Below, in pieces: positions 1-8,363 of a stretch of 64,000 bases of DNA; the first letter of the stretch is position 1; each line of letters begins with the position of its first letter. Under the pieces are notes generated by a model that had not been told where the DNA came from, made no database searches, and saw nothing but the letters and a program-made list of their open reading frames with translations. The DNA is from VXOI01 sp965261945 (GTDB taxonomy: Bacteria > Chloroflexota > Dehalococcoidia > Lucifugimonadales > UBA3495). Made by a program: the position numbers and the translations under genes. The stretch covers positions 1,984,001 through 2,048,000 of the forward strand of contig CBDHEF010000002.1 in assembly GCA_965261945.1 (NCBI GenBank). Reading direction: 5' to 3'.

Positions 1-1
1 C

Positions 2-736
2 CGCAACGTGGGCGTCGGCATGGTCGCCATCGGCAACGCGCGGCACCTGGGCATGGCGTCCTACCACTCGATGCTGGCCCTGCCCCACGACATGATTGGG
101 GTCTGTATGACCAGTTGCCCGCCGTCGGTGCTGCCCACCTTCGGGGCGGAGCCGCGCCTGGGGACCAACCCGATAGCCGTTGCCGTTCCCACAGGGAAGG
201 AAGCGCCCTTCGTGTTCGACGCAGCCACCAGCTCTGTCGCGGTCAACAAGATACGCATCGCCCAGCGCCTCGGGGCCGACATCCCGGCGGGCTGGCTGGC
301 AGAGCAGGACGGCACGCCGATCATGGAGGAGCGGCCGGCCCCCGACAGCTACTGGCTGCTGCCGGTGGGCGGAAGCCGCGAGGGCGGCTCTCACAAGGGC
401 TACGGACTGTCCTGCATGGTGGACATCCTGGCCGGGGTGCTGACCGGCTTCGGCTACGGCGCGGTTCCGGGGCGCCCCAACTTCGGCCACTACGTCGCCG
501 CCTACAGCGTGGACGCCTTCACCGACGTAGCTCAGTTCAAGCAGGAAATGGACGAGTGGGTCCGCATGATGAACGCCACCAAGCCGGCCCCCGGCCACGA
601 CCGCGTGCTGGTGGCCGGCCAGCCAGAGGCTGAAATGGAAGCCATCCGCCGCGACGAGGGCATCCCCCTCCACCCCGAGGTCTCCCAGTCCATCCGCGAC
701 ATCTGCGCCGAGCTGGGGGTGGGGTGCGGGTTTTAG
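2..736 (+). CDS. Ldh-family (malate/L-lactate/ureidoglycolate) NAD(P)-dependent oxidoreductase, 5' truncated
   Basis: This is the C-terminal part of a gene that begins left of the window; the reading frame is open from base 2. About 245 residues are visible and match the Ldh_2 family (type-2 malate/L-lactate dehydrogenases and relatives, about 340 residues). Family signatures seen are GNARHLG near the visible start, LGTNPIAVAVP, the FDAATS segment, and SHKGYGLSCMVDILAGVLTG with its conserved Lys-Gly-Tyr-Gly. These enzymes reduce or oxidise 2-hydroxy/2-keto acids with NAD(P)H in the cytosol. The substrate cannot be decided from sequence. It ends 68 bp before an unrelated, lower-GC cassette and appears to close its own transcription unit. 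Confidence 0.85.
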   Translation, partial: RNVGVGMVAIGNARHLGMASYHSMLALPHDMIGVCMTSCPPSVLPTFGAEPRLGTNPIAVAVPTGKEAPFVFDAATSSVAVNKIRIAQRLGADIPAGWLAEQDGTPIMEERPAPDSYWLLPVGGSREGGSHKGYGLSCMVDILAGVLTGFGYGAVPGRPNFGHYVAAYSVDAFTDVAQFKQEMDEWVRMMNATKPAPGHDRVLVAGQPEAEMEAIRRDEGIPLHPEVSQSIRDICAELGVGCGF

Positions 737-804
737 GGTAGAATAGAGCTAGCAGGTTCAAGTCTGATAGCACGAAGAGTCCAAACTCGGTCGAAGGTCG
801 CGAA

Positions 805-1977
805 ATGCAGATTGAAGGAATCGAGATCAAGAACTATCGAGTCTTTCGGCACGTCTCATTGAATGATCTGCCACGTATGACTGTGGTTGTCGGAGCCAAT
901 GGGTCAGGCAAATCAACCCTTTTCGACGTCTTCACATTTCTCCAGGACGCATTGAACCAGAGCGTAGCTGTTGCCGTAGCTCGGCGTGGTGGGTACCGGG
1001 AAGTGGTCAGCCGTGGAGCAACAGATCCCATCGAGTTCACCATCAAATTCCGCGAGAGTGGCGGGAGGCTGGTAACTTACCAACTAGTGATAGGCTCCGA
1101 AAAGGGGCGAGCATCTGTCGAGCGCGAAGTTCTACGATACCGTCGAGGTCAGCGCGGGCAACCTTGGATGTTCGTGGATTTCAGTCGTGGGGTTGGGAAA
1201 GCTATAACCAATGAGTCGGCTTATGGGCAGGAGGGAGCCGTTGAAGAACGAGAGGATTATGAACTGGATGACCCTAGCGTGTTGGCAATCAAGGGACTAG
1301 GACAATTCAGAGAATTCCGCGTAGTGTCTGAGTTTCGCAGTTTGATTGAGAACTGGTACATCTCTGATTTCCATATCGCTGACGCCCGCCCCAGCGTGGA
1401 GGCAGGTTACGCCGAGCACCTATCTCAGCGCGGCGACAATGTTGCCCAAGTAGCCCAATACTTTTACGAAAATCATCCTGACCGTTTCAAGCAAGCTCTA
1501 CAGGCAATGAGTCGCCGCGTACCCGGAGTAAGCGGTGTTGAAGCTAAACCGACCGAAGACGGCCGATTGGTCTTGCGTTTCCAAGATGGCAGCTTCAAAG
1601 ACCCGTTCATCTCCCGTTACGTGTCAGACGGCACTATTAAAATGTTCGCCTACCTCATGATGCTGTACGACGTCAGCCCCCACCCTCTGCTGGCAATTGA
1701 GGAACCGGAAAATCAGCTGTATCCTGAATTGCTACGGGAACTAGCCGAGGAATTCCGCAGTTATGCGGAGCGAGGCGGACAGGTTTTCATATCAACGCAT
1801 TCCCCAGATTTTTTGAACGGCACCGAATTGAACGAAATTTTTTGCCTAGTCAAGAAGGACGGCTTTTCCACAGTGAATAGGGTGAACGAAAGCGAGACGC
1901 TGCAAAGCCTTGTCGATGTAGGGGACCTCCCAGGTGCACTCTGGACGCAGGGCTTGCTGGTAGGTGAGAAAATCTAA
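805..1977 (+). CDS. AAA-family ATPase (AAA15/OLD-like), probable defence gene
   Basis: A 390-residue SMC/RecF-type ATPase. The N-terminus has the typical 'EIKNYRVF' start. Walker A is GANGSGKST at residues 30-38. A Walker B-like LLAIEEPENQLYP lies near residue 295 and an H-loop STHSPDF near 330. No nuclease domain is fused to it. Its stop TAA overlaps the ATG of the next gene (TAATG), so the two are translationally coupled. Such ATPases paired with a TOPRIM-like DUF4276/RloB-like partner are known from abortive-infection and other anti-phage loci. The defence role here is inferred from the pairing. Codon use is clearly more AT-rich than the flanking genes, consistent with transfer. Confidence 0.82.
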   Translation: MQIEGIEIKNYRVFRHVSLNDLPRMTVVVGANGSGKSTLFDVFTFLQDALNQSVAVAVARRGGYREVVSRGATDPIEFTIKFRESGGRLVTYQLVIGSEKGRASVEREVLRYRRGQRGQPWMFVDFSRGVGKAITNESAYGQEGAVEEREDYELDDPSVLAIKGLGQFREFRVVSEFRSLIENWYISDFHIADARPSVEAGYAEHLSQRGDNVAQVAQYFYENHPDRFKQALQAMSRRVPGVSGVEAKPTEDGRLVLRFQDGSFKDPFISRYVSDGTIKMFAYLMMLYDVSPHPLLAIEEPENQLYPELLRELAEEFRSYAERGGQVFISTHSPDFLNGTELNEIFCLVKKDGFSTVNRVNESETLQSLVDVGDLPGALWTQGLLVGEKI

Positions 1978-2534
1978 TGAGCAGAGTGGTTTTTCTGCTC
2001 GAAGAGCCTTCTATGAAGGACTTACTAGACGCCCTATTGCCCCGTTTATTTCCAACTCTAGTCTTTTTTTGCATCCCTCATCAAGGAAAGAGCGATTTAG
2101 AGCGCAGCATTCCGAGAAAACTCAGAGGCTGGCGGACTCCAAGCGACTATTTCGTTGTAGTGCGAGATAACGACAATGGAGACTGCTATGCCTTGAAAGA
2201 ACGTCTGCGGCAACTTTGTCAAGCTAGTGGAAAGGGTGGTGCGCTGGTACGCATCGTCTGTCAAGAACTTGAAGCATGGTATCTGGGAGATCCCGGCGCG
2301 ATGGCCGATGCGTTTGATGATGAGAAACTAAGGAGCATAGGCAGGCGGGCATTGTATCGAAACCCGGACGCGCGCCCAAAGCCCTCCGAAGACGTAAAAA
2401 GGCTGGTGCCAGGGTTTCAGAAAACTAATGGCGTCCGGAGAATGGCAGAACGCATGACCCGCGAGGGCAATAGTTCCCACAGTTTTGCAGTCTTCCTAAA
2501 CGGTGTCGAAAGGCTGCTAGCAAGTGACGGCTGA
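1977..2534 (+). CDS. DUF4276-like protein, partner of the upstream ATPase
   Basis: A 185-residue protein that starts on the last base of the upstream stop codon. The N-terminal VVFLLEEPSMKDLLDALLPRL segment, the later FVVVRDNDNGDC with clustered acidic residues, and CQELEAWYLGDP resemble DUF4276, a family thought to be related to TOPRIM nuclease folds: a Glu in the first strand, Asp-x-Asp later, and a conserved E-x-W-Y-L. In known two-gene systems this protein is the likely effector and the ATPase the sensor or regulator. That role is inference. It is followed at once, on the opposite strand, by an amidase gene, so the cassette is a closed two-gene unit of about 1.7 kb. Confidence 0.7.
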   Translation: MSRVVFLLEEPSMKDLLDALLPRLFPTLVFFCIPHQGKSDLERSIPRKLRGWRTPSDYFVVVRDNDNGDCYALKERLRQLCQASGKGGALVRIVCQELEAWYLGDPGAMADAFDDEKLRSIGRRALYRNPDARPKPSEDVKRLVPGFQKTNGVRRMAERMTREGNSSHSFAVFLNGVERLLASDG

Positions 2535-2547
2535 GCGGCCCCGGTCG

Positions 2548-3951
2548 TCACGCATTCGGCGGGCGCATGGTGTGCCAGGGAGTGTGCCGCTCGTAGGCGT
2601 GGGCCACCATCAGCACCGTGGACTCGTCGAAGGGACGGCCGCCGATCTGCAGGCCGATGGGCAGTCCTTCGGAGTTGAAGCCGCAGTTGATTGAGATGGC
2701 GGGCGCGCCAGCGAGGTTGAAGGGCCGGGTCATCACCGGCGGCAGGTCGCGGGCCATTTCCTTGGACGTGATGACGGGGTCGTCGCCAACCAGCGGGGCG
2801 CAGCTCTTGGACGTTGGCAAGATCAGCACGTCGTAGTCGGTCAACGCTCCAAGCACTTCCCGGCGCACCAGCTCCCGCAGCTTCTGCACCTTGTAGTAGG
2901 CTTGGGCTGGCATGATGCTTCCGGTGAGCAACCCCACCTGGTTGGAGTGGCCGAATTCGTGGAGCCGCTCACGGATCCAGTCGCGGTAGGTAACCGACGC
3001 CTCGGTGTTGATGAGGGCCGCGGCCAGTGTGCCGCCATGAACGGTTAGGGGCAGCGAGACATCCTCCACCGTCGCCCCCAGCTCTTCCAGCACCGCGCCG
3101 GCGGCCCTGATTCCGTTCCTGACCTCAGGGTCAACGATGTCGCTTTCTATAAGTTCGCGGATTGCGCCCACTCGTATCCCCGACAGGTCTCCGCCCAAGG
3201 CCTCGCGGTAGTCCGGGACGGGGGTGTTCCAGGTGTAGGGGTCCTTGGGGTCGTGGCCGGCGATGGCTCCCAGCGTGATCGCCGCGTCCTCCACCGTGCG
3301 GGAGATAGGCCCTACCTGGTCCATGGACCATGAGCCGGGGGCCACGCCGTAGCGGCTGACCCGGCCCCAGCTTGGACGCAGCCCGACGATGCCGCACCAG
3401 GCCGCCGGGCGCCGGATCGAGCCGCCGGTGTCCTCGCCCAGCGACGTATCGCACAGGAAGGCGGCGGTAGCCGAACCGGAGCCGCCGCTTGAGCCGCCGG
3501 TGAAGCGGTCCAGGTCCCACGGATTGCGGTTGTAGCCGTAGCGCTGGGAAGCGCCCAAGGCAAACTCGGTCAGGTTGGTCTTGCCCAGCAGGACGGCCCC
3601 GGCCTTCTTGAGATTAGCGACCGCCGTGGCGTCCTCGTCGGGAAAGAAATCGGCCATCAGCCGCGAGCCGACGGTGGTCCTGATGCCCTTGGTCCAGATC
3701 TGGTCCTTGACCGCCACGGGAATGCCGTGCATCGGGCCGAGGTACTCGCCCCTGGCGATGGCCCGCTCCGCCTCTTCGGCGGCGGTCATGGCCTCGTTGC
3801 GGCAGACGGTCAGGTAGGAGTTGAACTTGAAGTTGAGGGCGTCGATGCGGTCAAGGTAGGCGGAGGTCGCCTCCACCGGCGACACCTCCCGCCGCCTGAT
3901 GAGATCTGACAACTCCGCCGTGGCCAGAAAGGGGATATCGTGCTGGTCCAT
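2548..3951 (-). CDS. amidase (amidase signature family)
   Basis: A 467-residue enzyme of the amidase signature family (GatA-like fold). The Ser-cisSer-Lys triad is visible: Lys82 in VAVKDQI, cis-Ser154 in GGSSGGS, and nucleophile Ser178 in DTGGSIRRPAAW. It hydrolyses carboxamide bonds; the substrate is unknown. It is unlikely to be the tRNA amidotransferase subunit because no gatB or gatC is adjacent. It lies 52 bp downstream of an LLM flavin oxidoreductase gene on the same strand, so the two may be co-transcribed and act on the same organic-nitrogen substrates. Convergent with the DUF4276 gene, with a 13-bp gap. Confidence 0.9.
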   Translation of the reverse strand: MDQHDIPFLATAELSDLIRRREVSPVEATSAYLDRIDALNFKFNSYLTVCRNEAMTAAEEAERAIARGEYLGPMHGIPVAVKDQIWTKGIRTTVGSRLMADFFPDEDATAVANLKKAGAVLLGKTNLTEFALGASQRYGYNRNPWDLDRFTGGSSGGSGSATAAFLCDTSLGEDTGGSIRRPAAWCGIVGLRPSWGRVSRYGVAPGSWSMDQVGPISRTVEDAAITLGAIAGHDPKDPYTWNTPVPDYREALGGDLSGIRVGAIRELIESDIVDPEVRNGIRAAGAVLEELGATVEDVSLPLTVHGGTLAAALINTEASVTYRDWIRERLHEFGHSNQVGLLTGSIMPAQAYYKVQKLRELVRREVLGALTDYDVLILPTSKSCAPLVGDDPVITSKEMARDLPPVMTRPFNLAGAPAISINCGFNSEGLPIGLQIGGRPFDESTVLMVAHAYERHTPWHTMRPPNA

Positions 3952-4003
3952 TTTCCGCTCCTGTGGCGAACCTTTCGCCTTGCCGTATTGCGGGGAAAGA
4001 GCG

Positions 4004-5140
4004 CTAATCCTCTTTCAGCGCCGGGATGACTTCCTTGCCGAAGAGTTCCAGGGAGCGCATGGTGTCCTGGTGGGAGAGCGGGCCGCCCTGGGCTTCCAGC
4101 AACAGTGCGCCGATGCCCAGCTCTTCCTTGATGTAGCGCAGCTTCTTGATGACCGTGTCGGGGCTGCCTACGACCAAGTGGTACTCGTCTTGCAGCTCCT
4201 GGTAGGACAGCTCGTTCAGCGGCTTGGGGCGGCGCAAGGAGTTGGCGGCGGCGCCGGCGGCGGAGAAGTAGCCCGGGGGCGACCAGTATTCTTTCGGCCC
4301 CTTGAGCGGGTGGCCCATGCGCCACATGAACGCCTTGCCCGATTCCTGCGCCTTCTCGTCGGTGTCGTTGACGTGGGCGCAGATCATAAAGGCGAACTTG
4401 TCCGGCCCCGCATCCCATCCGTCCTCGGCGGCGAACTTGCGATAGTTGCCGAACAGGTTCCGGGCCACCTCCATCTTGGTCAGAAAGGCGGCGTAGGTGT
4501 AGTGGTTCTCTGCGGCCCACTTGACCGTCTCCGGGCTGCCGGTGCCGGGCACCCAGACGGGCGGGTGCGGCTGCTGGATGGGCAACATCCACGGGTTGAC
4601 GGCGCGGTAGTGGTAGTGCTTGCCCTCCCAGCGGAAAGGGCCGGGGGTGGTCCAGGTCTTCATTATCAGGTCGTGGCATTCCTCGAACCGCTCCCGGTTG
4701 TAGACCGGGTTGGTGTTGTTGGCCCAGCTTTCGATGCCGATGCCGCGCACGAAGCCGGAGATGATGCGCCCGCCGGAGATGACGTCCAGCATGGCGATTT
4801 CCTCGGCGAGGCGCACCGGGTTGTCGGACGTGGGCAGCATATTGCCCAGCATCAGTATCTTGGCGCGGTTAGTGACGCGGGCCAGGATGCCGCCGGTGAT
4901 GTTGACCTCCACGTCCATGCACGACGGCGTGTTGTGATGCTCGTTAATCATCAGCCCGTCGAAGCCCACTTCTTCGGCATACTGGTACTCATCCAGATAC
5001 CGCTTGAACAGGTCGTGAGCCGTGCCAGGGTCGAAGTAGGTGTTGGGGAAGGTGAGGCGCATGGAAGGATAGTCGTCCACCACCGACTCCGGGAAGGCGG
5101 GGTAGGGGAACTCGGTGAAATAGAAGACTTCAAAAGACAT
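4004..5140 (-). CDS. LLM-class flavin-dependent oxidoreductase (paralog 1)
   Basis: A 378-residue luciferase-like monooxygenase family protein with a (beta/alpha)8-barrel. Family motifs seen are EVGFDGLMINEHHNTP near residues 56-71, LAEEIAMLDVISGGR with GFVRGIG following, and PHPPVWVPGTGSPETVKWAAE. It presumably uses FMN (or F420) to oxidise a small organic substrate. Its closest relative here is the gene at 8364-9581, with which it shares the whole motif order and the RFEExHDLxxKTWTTPGPFRWEGKHY block. It therefore belongs to the same long (about 380-405 aa) subfamily. Upstream of an amidase gene on the same strand. Confidence 0.88.
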   Translation of the reverse strand: MSFEVFYFTEFPYPAFPESVVDDYPSMRLTFPNTYFDPGTAHDLFKRYLDEYQYAEEVGFDGLMINEHHNTPSCMDVEVNITGGILARVTNRAKILMLGNMLPTSDNPVRLAEEIAMLDVISGGRIISGFVRGIGIESWANNTNPVYNRERFEECHDLIMKTWTTPGPFRWEGKHYHYRAVNPWMLPIQQPHPPVWVPGTGSPETVKWAAENHYTYAAFLTKMEVARNLFGNYRKFAAEDGWDAGPDKFAFMICAHVNDTDEKAQESGKAFMWRMGHPLKGPKEYWSPPGYFSAAGAAANSLRRPKPLNELSYQELQDEYHLVVGSPDTVIKKLRYIKEELGIGALLLEAQGGPLSHQDTMRSLELFGKEVIPALKED

Positions 5141-5162
5141 GGCGTGAACTCCGTTCCTCAGT

Positions 5163-5198
5163 TTTCCCTCTCCCCCTGGGGGAGGGTTAGGGTGGGGG
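5163..5198. repeat. C-rich palindromic intergenic repeat (CCCTCTCCC.../...GGGTTAGGGTG family), copy 1
   Basis: The sequence CCCTCTCCCCCTGGGGGAGG followed by GTTAGGGTGGGGG is a self-complementary intergenic repeat. Related copies lie near 27708, 34876, 34944, 37739, 38662, 53595, 58799, 59305, 59957 and 60030. This copy fills most of the gap between the LLM gene and the HEPN-like pseudogene. Confidence 0.75.
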
Positions 5199-5679
5199 CT
5201 ACGTGTTTCTCAGGTTCAGCAGGACGTAGACGGCGAAAGCGCGGCGGTCGAGCTCCGGCGCTTGCTGAAATTCATGTATGAATTGTTCTGTCTTCTCTAT
5301 ATCGACAATAACGCTCGACTGTTCCAGAATTTCCGACGGGTCATAGTCGGCGCGCTCCCTTTTGGGTTGCAGGTATAGAAGCTGCTCGCCCAATCTCTGG
5401 ATTCCAGTGGGAAAGGTCTGCATCATTACGGGTGTTGTCGCAACGGGCCCTCAAAGTTCCGTGCTGCAATGCCCGGTATGCCTGCTGCCAAGCCGATTCT
5501 CGACGGTCGGCGCCGGGGTCGCCAACCGGCATATCAGCGCAATTTTCGGCAAGGCAGTGAAACAGCGCGTAATAGGCAGCGCTTACTGCCCGCCTGAGAT
5601 TGGTTTGCCGTGGTGGAGGCCCGTCCATAACTCCTGCAAGTTCCTTGTCGGCGGCGATTAAGTCGTTTGGGCTTACCAC
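5199..5679 (-). pseudogene. HEPN-like protein gene, broken by a frameshift
   Basis: Two overlapping frames make up one family. The N-terminal frame (from 5679) reads SPNDLIAADKELAG...LRRAVSAAYYALFHCLAEN, the typical first helices of HEPN-type proteins, and runs to RARCDNT. The C-terminal frame (start 5426) continues with FPTGIQRLGEQLLYLQPKRERADYDPSEI and ends DRRAFAVYVLLNLRN. The switch is a single-base-type shift near 5428-5440. The GTG at 5677-5679 overlaps the stop of the upstream gene by 7 nt and follows a GGAGGA-like site; an ATG at 5721 is an alternative start. The shift may be a real mutation or a sequencing/assembly error. HEPN proteins are often ribonuclease toxins or their partners; no R-x4-6-H motif is obvious here. 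Confidence 0.7.
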
Positions 5680-6026
5680 TCCTCCCAGCTCCTGGGTGGC
5701 TGCCACTCGCCGCTCTGCCACTTGGCTTTTGTGACGCAGTCAATGAAGGCATAGACTTTTATGCCCTCATCGTACAACTTGTCCTGGACGCGAATGGACA
5801 CGTCTGATTTCCACACCCAGGGCGCATTGCTCAGGTCGCCTTCGCAGACCACTGACACGGCGATATACGGTGACTGTTGTGGATGGGGTTCCCTGAACGG
5901 CTGGTAGTCGGTTTTCACCAGTATCGGGCCGATGTTGAAATTGTCGCCACAGTACTCGCTGAAGTCTTTGCTGACTTCTTCGAGGACGATTTCTTCTACC
6001 TTGCGGGTGAATTTCCTGGGCTTCAT
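5673..6026 (-). CDS. hypothetical protein, cotranscribed with the HEPN-like gene
   Basis: A 117-residue soluble protein of unknown family. It begins MKPRKFTRKVEEIVLEE and has an acidic N-terminal half and a C-terminal half with IKVYAFIDCVTKAKWQSG. No signal peptide or membrane segment is visible. Its stop overlaps the likely GTG start of the HEPN-like gene, so the two form a tightly coupled pair. The arrangement resembles a toxin-antitoxin or regulator-effector module, but no function can be assigned from sequence. Confidence 0.6.
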   Translation of the reverse strand: MKPRKFTRKVEEIVLEEVSKDFSEYCGDNFNIGPILVKTDYQPFREPHPQQSPYIAVSVVCEGDLSNAPWVWKSDVSIRVQDKLYDEGIKVYAFIDCVTKAKWQSGEWQPPRSWEEW

Positions 6027-6094
6027 TTCCGCTCCCCGCTTTTGCTATTTCCAGCATATACCAATCGTCGGAGGCGTGCAGGGAGCCGGTCCCA

Positions 6095-7471
6095 TCACTC
6101 CTGCGCCAGCAGCCAGTCCAGCAGGGCGTCGGCGAAGGCGTCGCCGTATCCGGGGGTATGGCCGCTGCCTTCGCCCATCCAAAGCTCGATATTGATGCCA
6201 TCTGCACAGCCCGACTCGAGGCGGTAGGCTTCGGTCTCGGCGCCGGGCACGAATTCGTCCAAGTCCAGAGTCGCATAAGGCTGCGGGGCTGCGGGCCATT
6301 CGCATCCGGCCCTCTCGCCCCAGCGCCGGACCATGTCCAGCGCGCCCGCGTAGAATGCCGGTTCGCCGTCGCTCTTGGCGCTCTGCTCGCTTTCGTCGCC
6401 ATTAAACAGGACCACATTGTCTGCGGCGCCGTGGATGTGCAGCACGGACACAGGGGGTGCGCCATCGCAGGTAGAGTCCTCGACGTAGCTCGTGCCGGCC
6501 AGGCTGGCCACGGCCCGCAGGCCCGGCAGACCTTTGCAGGCCATGTGGTAGGACATGAAGCCACCGTTGGAATGTCCGAAGAAGTAGACCGGGCCAAAGT
6601 CCTTCAACTTCTTGGCCCTGTTTACCAATTCTGTCAGATAAGCGACGTCATCCTCGCCGGTTTTGCCGAAATCGCAGCACTGGTTGGTGGGGTTCCAGAA
6701 GCGGTTTCCCTCTGCGTCCATAGTGCCGTTGGCCAGCAGCAGCGCGAACCCAGCTTCGTTCACACGTTCGTGCAGGGGAATGTACAAGCTGTGGTCGGCG
6801 GAATTACCCCCGTAGCCGTGCAGAGAAACTATGAGAGGAGTCTCTCCCTCGATGATTTCCAAGGGCATTATCAGTATTGATCGGTCTTCAACCCCGGGGG
6901 AGAAATCATCAATGTTGTAGACTTCGCCTCCTGCCGCTTCTGCCAGCCTTCTTGTTCGCTCCAGAACGGTTCCTTCCAGCGGCGTCAGCCGCTCCTCCAG
7001 CTTGTCGAACCAAGCCTTCAGCAGAGGAAAAAACCCTTCGATTTCCGACGCGGCCCTTTCCAGTTCCTCCAACCGTACATCCATATCTTCGAGGCGATCA
7101 TTGTTTCGGGCCTGCCCCTCTATTAGATTGGCGAGTTGCTCTTCGTGGCCCTCTTCGGGGTTGGCTACTTCCTCTTCGTGTTCCTTGGCAGCCTTGGCAG
7201 CTTCCTGCGCCTCAACGTACTCGGCCTGCTCCTGCCGCAGCGTGGCGAGTTCGCCGCGCTGCGTTGCGTTTTCCTCCCCCAAAGCCTCCAGCGACTCTTC
7301 CAGGGCGTGAACCTTCGCTTCCAGCCCCAGCACCCTGTCGCTGGCGGCGGCGTCCGAGTCTTCACCGCCGCAAGCCGCAAGAGTAGCGGCCAGCAAGACG
7401 CAGGCCGCTATCAGACCGAGACACCTCCACATTCGGGGCGTTTTTGCTCCCGGAAATCCGGTGTTTATCAT
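6095..7471 (-). CDS. lipoprotein with coiled coil and PHB-depolymerase/LpqC-like esterase domain
   Basis: A 458-residue secreted lipoprotein. The start ATG at 7471 follows the upstream hydrolase stop by 6 nt and has an AGGG-type site. A signal peptide with lipobox LAAC (Cys34) is followed by a Glu/Ala-rich coiled coil at about residues 45-150 with HALEESLEALGEEN and EELERAASEIE repeats. The C-terminal alpha/beta-hydrolase domain has LIVSLHGYGGNSADHS and nucleophile Ser301 in GHSNGG, then HIHGAADNVV (Asp region) and a late His in GSGHTPGY. This domain resembles extracellular poly(3-hydroxybutyrate) depolymerase/feruloyl-esterase-type hydrolases. The coiled coil may tether it to the envelope or allow oligomerisation. 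Joining a long coiled coil to this esterase is not standard. Confidence 0.82.
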   Translation of the reverse strand: MINTGFPGAKTPRMWRCLGLIAACVLLAATLAACGGEDSDAAASDRVLGLEAKVHALEESLEALGEENATQRGELATLRQEQAEYVEAQEAAKAAKEHEEEVANPEEGHEEQLANLIEGQARNNDRLEDMDVRLEELERAASEIEGFFPLLKAWFDKLEERLTPLEGTVLERTRRLAEAAGGEVYNIDDFSPGVEDRSILIMPLEIIEGETPLIVSLHGYGGNSADHSLYIPLHERVNEAGFALLLANGTMDAEGNRFWNPTNQCCDFGKTGEDDVAYLTELVNRAKKLKDFGPVYFFGHSNGGFMSYHMACKGLPGLRAVASLAGTSYVEDSTCDGAPPVSVLHIHGAADNVVLFNGDESEQSAKSDGEPAFYAGALDMVRRWGERAGCEWPAAPQPYATLDLDEFVPGAETEAYRLESGCADGINIELWMGEGSGHTPGYGDAFADALLDWLLAQE

Positions 7472-7476
7472 CAGCC

Positions 7477-8262
7477 CTACGCCAGGAACTCCAGCGCCGT
7501 CTTGATGAACTCGCCGGGCTTCTCCACCTGTGGGGAGTGGCCGCAGTTGTCTATGACCACCAGGTCGGAGCCCGGGATGGCTTCCTGGTAGATGCTGCCG
7601 CACTCCACCGGGACGATGTGGTCCTGGCGGCCCCAGACCATGCGGGTGGGAATCTTGACCCGCTGCAACAGGCCGCCCGCCAGACGCGGGTCGTACATAT
7701 AGGGCTTCCAGGTGAGGCGCACCGCCATCTCGCGGTTCAGGTCAGCGGTCAGCTGCTCCTCGGGCGAGAGCTCCCGGCCGTAGATTGCGTCGTATTCCGC
7801 CACCTGGCTGGTGTCGTGGAACTGCAACTCCAGCACCTGGGCCGGGCTGATGATGAAGATGTCGGCAATTTCGCCCTCGCGCGGCTTAACGCCGGCTGCG
7901 CCCACCAGCATCAGCTTGCCGATGGCGTTGGTGCAGGTGGCAACCAACTCGGCGGCGATCCAGCCGCCCATTGAAAAGCCGATGGTGCGGACTCTTTCCA
8001 GCCCCAGGGCGTCCAGGTACCAGGTGTAGAAGGCGGCCATGTCGGGGATGCTTTCCAGCCAGTCGGGCCGGGGGGACTGACCGTAACCGGGATGCGACGG
8101 GTAGTAGACGGTATAATGTTCGGCCAGGGCGTCAACGTAGCGGAGCCACCCCGAATTGCCCCCGGCGCCGTGGAGCAACAGCAGCGGATCGCCGCTGCCT
8201 CCCTTCAGCGTGTGGACTTTGGCTCCGCCGACATCAACAATTTCTTCGGTAAACGCGGGCAT
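7477..8262 (-). CDS. alpha/beta-fold hydrolase
   Basis: A 261-residue cytosolic alpha/beta hydrolase. The oxyanion-hole motif LLLLHGAGGN is at residues 27-36 and the nucleophile is Ser97 in GFSMGG. The acid lies in VWGRQDHIVP and the catalytic His in NCGHSPQVEKPG near the C-terminus. The pattern resembles meta-cleavage-product hydrolases (MhpC/BphD type) and general esterases. It precedes the lipoprotein esterase by 6 nt and follows an LLM oxidoreductase gene about 100 bp upstream on the same strand, so it could act on products of that enzyme. The substrate is unknown. Confidence 0.87.
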   Translation of the reverse strand: MPAFTEEIVDVGGAKVHTLKGGSGDPLLLLHGAGGNSGWLRYVDALAEHYTVYYPSHPGYGQSPRPDWLESIPDMAAFYTWYLDALGLERVRTIGFSMGGWIAAELVATCTNAIGKLMLVGAAGVKPREGEIADIFIISPAQVLELQFHDTSQVAEYDAIYGRELSPEEQLTADLNREMAVRLTWKPYMYDPRLAGGLLQRVKIPTRMVWGRQDHIVPVECGSIYQEAIPGSDLVVIDNCGHSPQVEKPGEFIKTALEFLA

Positions 8263-8312
8263 GACTGCTCTCCTCTTAATTCTCAGATTTCAACATGGAC
8301 TTGGCCGATGTC

Positions 8313-8334
8313 GGGGCGCACAGCCGTGCGCCCC
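8313..8334. terminator. GC hairpin between LLM gene and hydrolase gene
   Basis: GGGGCGCAC / GTGCGCCCC form a perfect 9-bp stem with a 4-nt AGCC loop. The same hairpin, with loop AGTC and a longer stem, recurs at 31394-31421, so it is a dispersed repeat. It may also act as a transcription terminator, although no T-run follows on the minus strand. Confidence 0.5.
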
Positions 8335-8363
8335 TGTTAGCTTGCCGTCTCGTTTCAGTGAGA

